Source: Diphasiastrum complanatum
Taxonomy: Eukaryota; Streptophyta; Lycopodiopsida; Lycopodiales; Lycopodiaceae
Length of the DNA stretch: 64,000 nucleotides
Direction: 5' to 3'
NCBI GenBank assembly: GCA_029204225.1
Contig: CM055100.1
Location: forward strand, 66,495,656-66,559,655
Positions within the stretch are counted from its first letter, which is position 1. Each line of letters begins with the position of its first letter. The position numbers and the translations under genes are program-made. The notes under the pieces are model-generated. The model did no database searches. It was not told the DNA's origin and saw nothing but the letters and a program-made list of their open reading frames with translations. This document shows, one piece after another, positions 56,372 through 64,000 of this stretch.

Positions 56372-57419
56372 GAATATATATAACGAGATGATATGGGAAG
56401 TAAGTACATCAGTGCGTGTGCCTTGTCCCAAAGGCATGTCTACCACCACTGATAACCCACATAAAGCAATCCACGATATCTTGATTGGGCTTTCTGTTCT
56501 ACATATGGCCAACTATGTTCATCGTGACATCCGATGGGTGTATATGTGAGTAGCACTCTGGTCTTCTCTGTTCCTATTCGACCATGTTATGCTGGCCACA
56601 AGTGTTGTAGATGCAAGCATAACATTGTCGACTTTTTGTTGTCACATGTTTTGAAAGCATCCATTATGAACTTAGTCCTTTATATAAACTCACCCAATGG
56701 GATTGGCTTAGTTGGCTAGCTTGACATCCAAAGTTTGTTTGGTCCCAGATTCGAGCCTCCTGTTGGAAACCAAAAAGCACTATATAGACTCAAACCAAGA
56801 AGTACTATATAGACTCACACAAGAGCTTTTAGACTTTACGGCTTTCAGATATTAGTTAGGCTTGTCACAAGTGATCGTCACTTAAGTTTTTTTTTTTGTT
56901 AACTTTCATGACACACTTATTCAAGAACCTTTATTTTTGTCATGCAATCAAATCCAAAATCAATATGATATTAGTAATGATCAAGCATCCTAAGAACACA
57001 ATTACCGAGATAATAAACTATAAATAATTAGATTGATGTGTGTAGAAAAGTAACAAAATGTAATCTCCACAAGTATGTGATGTATTTAAGCTGAATTGAG
57101 CTTATAGTTTAGTCTCACAGTTTCATTACTTGCAGATGTTGGGTGCAGTATCTAATGGTAGTTACATATTGATAAATTATGAACATGGGGGAAAGTCCAA
57201 GCTATGATCCTTTTGCACATTGGCCAGAGGATCGTAAAACAAGACATGCATTCGATTGGTCAGCTCATGTGGCATGGGGATGTGTGGTATCTCCTTGATG
57301 ATGAGGGGAGAAGTTTAGCAGATTTATTGTGTGATGCCGAACTTAGTGTAGACCATGCTCTAAAGCACAACTGGTTCTCTAAAATTCAAACCTTAGTGAA
57401 AAAGGGCTACATTTAATTG
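56372..57419 (+). pseudogene. Kinase-like pseudogene, catalytic part (plus copy)
   Basis: The plus frame ending at 56545 reads AIHDILIGLSVLH, then NYVHRDIRW, a protein kinase catalytic loop, followed by a GTGAGT donor. After a gap the sequence gives GSYILINYEHGGK (in place of the DFG segment) and, from about 57250, DMHSIGQLM and GRSLADLLCDAEL ending ALKHNWF, the kinase C-lobe end. A one- or two-base loss near 57190-57250 and an insertion of about 470 bases (56675-57150) break it. The HRD box is intact, but the metal-binding Asp of DFG is Asn or altered, so it may derive from a pseudokinase or decayed kinase. Confidence 0.6.
56699..57150 (+). mobile_element. Insertion with tRNA-like head (SINE candidate) in kinase-like pseudogene
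   Basis: The segment is absent from the inverted copy near 58790. It starts with GGATTGGCTTAGTTGGCTAG (A-box-like) and GGTCCCAGATTCGAGCC (B-box-like), and carries a T-run AAGTTTTTTTTTTTG near 56885. The head matches 21296-21390. The exact ends and target duplication are unclear, and the 450-base length is long for a simple SINE. Confidence 0.4.
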
Positions 57420-58469
57420 GGGTAAAAATTTGGGACGTCTCACGTATTAGTTTCTGTTTATAAAATTAGGATTTGGTGCTAAAATCAGGATTACGAAGAT
57501 GTGAAAATGCTATGGAGCCAACTGCTTGCAGCACAGCTACTTTCGTCAAGATTGGAAGAGTGATACTCAGGGTCTCTAGATGGTGGTTTTAAAAGAATTC
57601 TTTGATCATTTTTTGTACGCTCCCACATGAAATTCTCCAAAAAACAGATTTGGTTAAAATATTGAATAGTATTAAAGACCTATGCTATAAAAACCTTCTA
57701 CTGGCAACATAGGTTCGGTATGAGGAACTAAATAGTCTAAAGGCTTTTTCTTGTTTTGCTTGTTGACTATTTGTTAGGAGCAACCTTTATGCCTTTTGAT
57801 AAAATGATCGTTGTTGATGAGTTCCAGAGAAAGATTAGAAAGAAAGGCCAAAAGGTTTGAATGAATGGCAAAGAGAAACAAATATGATAATAATGTGTGT
57901 TATTCTAACTTTCTCATTATACACAACTATTCGAAAGCATCTCGTTCAGTTGGTGCAATACAAAACTCTTTCTGTTTTCTTCTACAAAACCACTTTAATC
58001 TTAATGTTTGAAAAAAGAAAGAGCTTTGAATCATAATTGATGAGTGGAAATTTTGGTATTTTCCATATAGTTTTCTCTAAGCATCTTATAGCCACATACC
58101 TCTGTAGAATCGCTGATGGACTTCAAATCTCTAATCACAACGGCAACTGCCTCAACTTGATGATTGGAATGCCTTTTGGATATAGACTCCAACGAAAACA
58201 ACTTTTTCAGAACATAGCCTTAAGTCTCTTTCCAAGTAGCAATGTCTACATACACACACCATAGCAAAAAACAACGAAGATGCTCAGCCATAGCTTTGGA
58301 ACGATGCAAGGAAACAGGTGTGTGGCACCACACCTCCATGCAACAAGGAGATCGTGGAAGCAAATCTTGCAACCAACCATGAAATTTTTTAAACTCTAAA
58401 ATAATCAAAGTAGTTTAAGAACAATGCAACAACGATGACCAACCGTAATTTTTCAAACAAAAACTAGTA
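57420..58469. other. Spacer between the inverted kinase-like copies
   Basis: The arms end with GGGACGTCTCA near 57443 and GAGACGTCCC near 58473. The spacer of about 1 kb has no supported gene; ORFs at 58037-58408 show no recognisable feature. Confidence 0.4.
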
Positions 58470-59390
58470 TGTGAGACGTCCCAAATTTTTACCCTAGCTA
58501 AATGTGGCCATTTTTTTTTTCACTTCGGTCTTTTTAGAGAACCAGGTGTGCTTTAGAGCGTGGTCTACACTTATTGTTATCTGCATCACACAATAAATCT
58601 GCTAAACTTCTCCCCTCATCAAGGAGATACCACACATCCTCATGTCGCATGGGCTGACCAATTGAACGCATGTCTATTGCTTTACCATATGGTGATCCTC
58701 TGGTTTTACATTCCTCTGGCCAATGTGCAAGATGGTCATAGCTTGGACTTTCACCAGCTTTTCCCCCATGTTCAATATTTATCAATACGTAATTACCATG
58801 GATTAAATTCATAATGGATGCTTTCAAACATGTGGCAACAAAAAGGCCACGATCTTATGGTTGAATCTACAACACTTGTGGCAAGCATAACATGGTTGAA
58901 TAGGAACAAAGAAGACCAAGTAAAGTGCTACTCACATATACACTCATCAAATGTCACGATGAGCATAGTTGGGCATATGTAGAATGGAAAGCCCAATCAA
59001 GATATCGCGGAGTTATCAATGGTTGTAGGCCTTCCTTTGAGATAAGGCACATCCACTGGCATACTTACTTCCCATATCATCTCATTACAAATATTCCTTA
59101 TTCTTGATTTCTCAATGATTCTTGGAAGACCATGAGGGTGCTCTATGCCACGCCCATTGGGTGTTTGGGAAATAAGCTCATAAATCTCGATTGTTGTACT
59201 TTATGTAGACCTATTTTGGGACAAACTCCAAACCACTTTCTTTTGGACATGATCATCAACCAGCTAATGGTAGAATGGCCTTGAGGATTATCAAGCCCCA
59301 TTGGCACTACAACATCAAGCAGGTCTTTAACTTGTTTCAATATGATAGTCATCACTCTCCTTACAAGGTGCATAACTAAAGTCATGTAAA
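58470..59390 (-). pseudogene. Kinase-like pseudogene, inverted copy without LTR insertion
   Basis: The minus strand carries, in order, HLVRRVMTIILKQVKD (59385-59310), the region of the catalytic loop with small deletions that ruin the frame (59100-58930), and a frame 58827-58534 with NYVLINIEHGGKAGESPSYD, AHWPEECKTRG, AIDMRSIGQPM and GRSLADLLCDAD. That frame preserves the activation-segment to C-lobe stretch broken in the plus copy. It lacks both the LTR element and the tRNA-like insertion, so it shows the older arrangement. Confidence 0.6.
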
Positions 59391-60379
59391 TGACTAGTTA
59401 TTTCTATTCTATTGTACTAAATGTTAACAAGGGTGTATGGCAAAGCACATGGACCCTACGCACAATTTGTTTGCATATTGTTTTATGGTGTTCTTGAAAT
59501 TCTCATAAAATAAATAAATCAATACATAACATTAACTTTTGTGAATATCGAAATTGATAAAAACAAAACTTAAAAATAAAAAATAATTAACAAAAAACAA
59601 AAAACAAGCACTTCAATCAATTGGGTGATTACAACGATTCTTGCCTACAAGGCATGGACAAACAACAATGACCATTGAAATCAAATATAAAGGCTATCTG
59701 GGCTCGATGTACCTTCAAAGAACTATTAAATTGTCAAGAAATTGGGTTACAATGACCACCACCCTTTTGCACGGCAAAAAATTGGATCTACCTTCATGTA
59801 GCAACAAAACAAAACATATATTATGCATTCTGTGAAGCCGATGACTCCACTTTGCCATTTTGGATTGCAGCTCATTTGTAGGAAGACTAAAATGAGTGGT
59901 ATTTTGTTTCAGCTCTCCTTGCACGCAACACACATTCCGTCATGATTCTAACACAAGCATTTAATTAACAGAGATGTTTTACGTTCAATTATTTAGAAAA
60001 GGAGAATATTGTTAATCCAGAATATAAAGTTTGGGGGCATATTTTCATGAGTTGCTCCAAACATGTCTTTGGTATTACTGCCCATAGTAACAAAGTATCC
60101 AAGTTCCATAGCTATACAACACATCAAGTGCAAAAATATAGCCTGACAATCTGCGTACACATCTAACTCAGTCGACGATTGACTCAATGTAGCATCTGAT
60201 ATGGTCAAGCTTATTCACGTAGAATTCAGAAAAGTGAGGAGCTTTTTTGTTTCTATCTTTTTTCTTGTTTACTTTTGTTTACAGCTTAATGTTTAGGGTG
60301 ATAGCTCAAGTTTTTTTTTTGTTCATATTTTTCAATTAATGTGTTCTTACTGGTTTTCAATTACTTCTCAGTCATCACG
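59391..60379. other. Spacer without supported gene
   Basis: Several short ORFs (59641-59835, 59715-59933, 59993-60208) lack recognisable domains. AT-rich, no repeats identified. Confidence 0.3.
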
Positions 60380-61990
60380 AGCAACATTACTAACCTCTGA
60401 AATTGAATATTTGTATCTACATATATTGAGTATTCCAATGTCTCAATGAGATACTCTCTCTTTTATAAGGGGGAAGTTGCAATTTAAGAGGTGAAAGAGT
60501 TATTAACACAATTAGCTTGGGATGGTTTCTCAAGAAGATGACCAAAGCAGTAAGAACAAGCAAAAGAGTACTATGAGTTTGGACTCAGCTGATTACATTC
60601 GTTGTGCCCTTCTTTTATTATTCTATTTTATGCATAAGGAGGCCTTGGACCCTTTTTATTCATGTACTGGCCTATGGCCCATTTTATTAGTCTAGTTGCT
60701 ATTTGGTTCATATGATTAAGCGAGGGGGGGGGGGGGGGGGGCACCTAGCTTGGTCACAGGGCTACTGGGAGGGCACACTATTATCCCTCCTTGAGATTGG
60801 TTTTGTTAATCTTATCCTCTAGACGCTTCCTTTTAGGGCTTCTCTATGGGCATAAGTAGGAGACACTATGTTTGATTGGGCAGTTTATGATATTTTACAC
60901 ACACACACACACCTCATTAATCTTCTCCTTTCATTGCTTGTAGGGTTAGAGTATCATCTTATTTGATGTTTCTGAGCTACTCTTGTAGGGGTTAGCTTAA
61001 GATGCTCATTTTTTGATCTATATGCTTCATTGATGCTAATACATGTGATTCAGTTCATAACTCTATGAGGTTGTGAAAACATGCTCTTAGTTGAGCAAGT
61101 GGGTTGAGCAACCAAGGCACTCAACCTATCCACAAGGTGGATAACTGCCTTATATTTAGGTTTGTTGATAAATTGGCCAATTTGTCTAGTTATTGACAAG
61201 TTCAGATTAAAGCTAGAGTGAGTGTGTCTATTTGCTAATTGTCAGAAATGAAGGATCTTTCATTGGGTAGCAGGCAGAATGTTCTAGGACATCTTGGCTA
61301 ATTAGGTCAACAAAAAGCTTTAAGAAGAGACTGTATCTTCTTATGCTTTCTAGCAAATAAATAAGATATGACAATAAGTTTGCTGTCTAGGTTCAGTGTC
61401 TATCAATTTTCTTATATGTTGTTTCGTTTTTTTTTCTAGCAATGCAATACAGATCAACCTAGGTATGTAACTCTCGTTTCATAATTATTTCTTTTGCATC
61501 ATATAACTTCTTGCAATCAAAGAGGAACAAGAAAATTTTAGTTCTATGCATTTAAAAATAGCATGTAGATTTCAACACACTGAAATATTGGTCGTCTAGA
61601 CTGCGAAGATGGATGTTTTAATAATGTTGTGAAATAAAAGCTTCAATCGATGATCTTACGAGTGACCTAGACCTTACTAGTTTTATCATCAAAGCTCACA
61701 TATCAGATACTTGTAAAAGAGTTTTCTAGCTATATCTATCCAAAGTTGTTATTATTGATCTTGTTCAGTTGAACATTTTTATTGACATGGATACATTGGC
61801 ATTGAGTAATGTACAAATACTTGTTGAGTGCTCCTATCTAGTGGCCTCAACAGTTGATATTAAAAATAGTGTCCCATTTTCTCCCTCCCCTCTATGATGC
61901 TTTCTTGCATTTGCTGTTTCCTTCTCTTTTGTCATCTTGTTTCTTCCTATTGGTTTTGATATGCTTGTAAAACATTGTAGAGCAGCTTTT
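60380..61990 (+). repeat. Direct duplication, copy 1
   Basis: Co-linear with 62290-63547. Differences are an insertion of about 75 bases near 60420 and one of about 220 bases at 60720-60940 carrying a run of 18 G (60724-60741) and a CA repeat (60899-60913). Both copies contain AG|CAATG...ATCAACC(T/C)AG|GTATGTAAC, a 23-base segment bounded by good splice signals (61440-61462). No long coding frame. Confidence 0.85.
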
Positions 61991-62289
61991 GATTTTGGTA
62001 TCAGTCTATGCCTAACTCCCATGCATGTCCACTGCATGTAGGTTCCCCTAACCCATAAAGATCCATGCATAAGCACAGTGCATGTACATCTTATCCCATA
62101 CTAGGATGCAACACACATGCCTATACCGCATGCAGGTGTGACCCATGGTCCTACTCGACTATTATCTAGATTAGGCATGGCCCCTATGTCCAAGACATCC
62201 CCTAATGTTCTAAACCCCCCATTAGGGCCGAAACATTTATGTTGTTGGATTGGTATGTGACTTTTTATATTTTGTTCTAGGCATCATGT

Positions 62290-63547
62290 AAAGACTCTAC
62301 TAACTTCCGAAATTAAATATAGGAGGTGAAAGAGTTAATGCAGTTAACTTGGGAATGGTTTCTCAAGAAGATGACCAAAGCAGTAAGAACAAGCAAGATA
62401 ATACTATGAGTTTCGACTCAGCTCATTACATTCGTCGTGCCCTTCTTTTATTATTCTATTTCATGCATAAGGAGGCCTTGGGCCCTTTTTATTCATGTAC
62501 TGGCCTATGGCCCATTTTATTAGTCTAGTTGCTATTTGGTTCATAGGGTTAGAGTATCATCTTATTTGATGTTTCTTAGCTATTCTTGTAGGGATTAGCT
62601 TAAGATGCTCATTTTTTGATCTATATGCCTCTGAATTGATACTAATATCTGTGATTCAGTTCATAACTCTATGAGGTTGTGAAAACACGCTCTTAGTTGA
62701 GCAAGCTACTCAATCTACTCCACAAGGTGGATAAACTGCCTTATATTTAGTCTTTTTAATAAATTGTCCAATTCGTCTAGTTATTGACAAGTTCAAATCA
62801 AAGCTAGAGTGAGTGTGTCTATTTGCTAATAGTCAGAAATGAAGGATCTTTCATTGGGCAGCAGGCAAAATGTTCTAGGACATCTTGGCTAATTAGGCCA
62901 ACAAGAAGCTTTACGAAAAGATTGTATCTTCTTATGCTTTCTAGCAAATACATAAATATGACAATAAGTTTGTTGTCTAGGTTCAGTGTCTATCAATTTT
63001 CTTTTGTTTCGGTTTTTTTCTAGCAATGAAATACAGATCAACCCAGGTATGTAACTCTCATTTCATGAATCATAATTATTATTTTTGCATCATATAACTT
63101 TTTGCAATCAAAGAGGAACAAGAAAATTCTAGTTCTATGCATCTAAAGATACCATGTAGATTTCAACACATGAAATATTACTCGTCTAGACTGCTTAGAT
63201 AGATGTTTTTATAATGTTGTGAAATAAAATCTTTAATCGATGATCTTGCGAGTGACCTAGACCTTACTAGTTTTATCATCAAAGCTCACATATTAGAAAC
63301 TTGTAAAAGAGTTTTCTAGCTATATTGATTCAAAGTTGTTACTATTATCTTGTTTAGTTGAACATTTTTCTTGACATGGATACATTGGCATTGGGTATCC
63401 AGTGGCCTCAACAATTGATATTAAAAATGGTCTCATTTTCTCCCTCCTGTCTATGTATGATGCATTTCTTGCATTTGTTGTTTTCTTCTCTTCTGTCATC
63501 TTGTTTCTTCCTTTTGGTTTTGATATGCTTGTAAAACATTGTAACAA
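62290..63547 (+). repeat. Direct duplication, copy 2
   Basis: Begins near CTAACTTCCGAAATTAAATAT and ends GCTTGTAAAACATTGTA, as copy 1 does. It lacks the two insertions of copy 1. The splice-bounded segment lies at 63024-63046. The 300 bases between the copies contain TTTTGGTATCAG near 61993, a weak primer-site resemblance, but LTR ends were not found. Confidence 0.85.
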
Positions 63548-63689
63548 AACTAGAAAGGTCTTACAAAGCTTATTCGCTCACGCCTCTCAAGTTATCATTG
63601 TATAGAATTATGATCAGTTTTATATAGAATTTATGATTTATCTTTTAAGAAGCAAGAACAATTACTTCATCTTATTTCATTGAAAATAA

Positions 63690-64000
63690 TAAGCCCTGCT
63701 TTTATTATTAAATCATGGGAAAACCCATCAATGTCCAAAAAGATGAAAGTATATAGAAAGATAATGCCGAATGACAAAAATGAATCAAGCTGATGAAAAG
63801 CTTAATAAAACCTAAAATAATAAATTAATTACTCAAAACCAGCTGCTTAATGTAAATCATTAAGTAGAATAGTGTCACTAATAGTAACTTCCTGTTTTCA
63901 TTAATAAAGGATGGGAAAACCCATTGACGTACAAAGAAATGCATGTAGAAAGTATAAAGGCCATAAGGCGAATTGACATAATGTACATCAACTATAACAA
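63690..64000 (+). repeat. Two partial copies of the hairpin repeat
   Basis: TCATGGGAAAACCCATCAATG near 63713 and AGGATGGGAAAACCCATTGACG near 63908 share the hairpin and flanks with 18426-18545. The second continues through AAAGTATAAAGGCCATAAGG to the window end. Confidence 0.45.

Noticed and set aside
60724-60741. Run of 18 G as a telomere or organellar signature
   Set aside because: A single homopolymer within a duplicated repeat; no telomere units. It is better read as slippage or an assembly artefact.
61990-62290. LTR pair 60380-61990 / 62290-63547 with a short internal region
   Set aside because: No TG...CA ends, polypurine tract or target duplication found; the only hint is a weak TGGTATCAG near 61996.

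Overview
This is nuclear DNA of a land plant. It is AT-rich and has plant-type introns, one recognisable plant transcription-factor gene and dense layers of LTR-retrotransposon debris. Nothing in it looks bacterial or organellar. The bloated repeat content and the families seen would suit a fern or another non-flowering plant, but that is inference.

The best-supported gene is a double B-box zinc-finger gene of the BBX18/BBX19 type on the plus strand. Its exons are 17879-17971, 21631-21727, 22917-23032, 23405-23617 and probably 24573-24665. They join in frame and restore both zinc-binding B-boxes. Intron 1 is about 3.7 kb and holds a degraded Ty1/copia element on the other strand and a tRNA-like SINE candidate. 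A four-copy 57-bp tandem repeat lies upstream.

Layout. 1-783: minus-strand relic with a histone H3 fold of centromeric (CENH3) type, joined to a Ser/Pro/Lys-rich extension that runs off the window. 786-1700: short motif repeats. 1979-2876: a small minus ORF and a two-exon plus ORF, divergent. 3300-5884: multi-exon minus-strand relic that looks like a DDE-type transposase. 6575-15780: nested copia LTRs, gag and RNase H pieces, and an unknown acidic/coiled-coil gene (10374 to 8175, minus) split by a solo LTR. 16556-24665: BBX locus. 25260-27479: copia-derived relic. 27480-31397: copia element that has lost integrase and most of reverse transcriptase. 31398-34800: a 3.4-kb inverted repeat, with a third copy of the arm at 48262-49770. 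36429-42070: Ty3/gypsy gag-pol relic (minus) with two unrecognised ORFs where integrase would be expected. 42460-48050: its long leader and an LTR. 50840-59390: two inverted copies of a kinase-like pseudogene. One copy is split by a 5.2-kb LTR element with matching ATAAG target duplications; the other copy preserves the empty site. 60380-63547: a 1.2-1.5 kb direct duplication.

Only the BBX gene looks like an intact host gene. The rest is mainly nested mobile DNA and broken genes. The most notable observations are the CENH3-like relic, the DDE-like relic, and the kinase-like locus with its insertion and empty site. Identities come from reading motifs by eye; no database search was possible.
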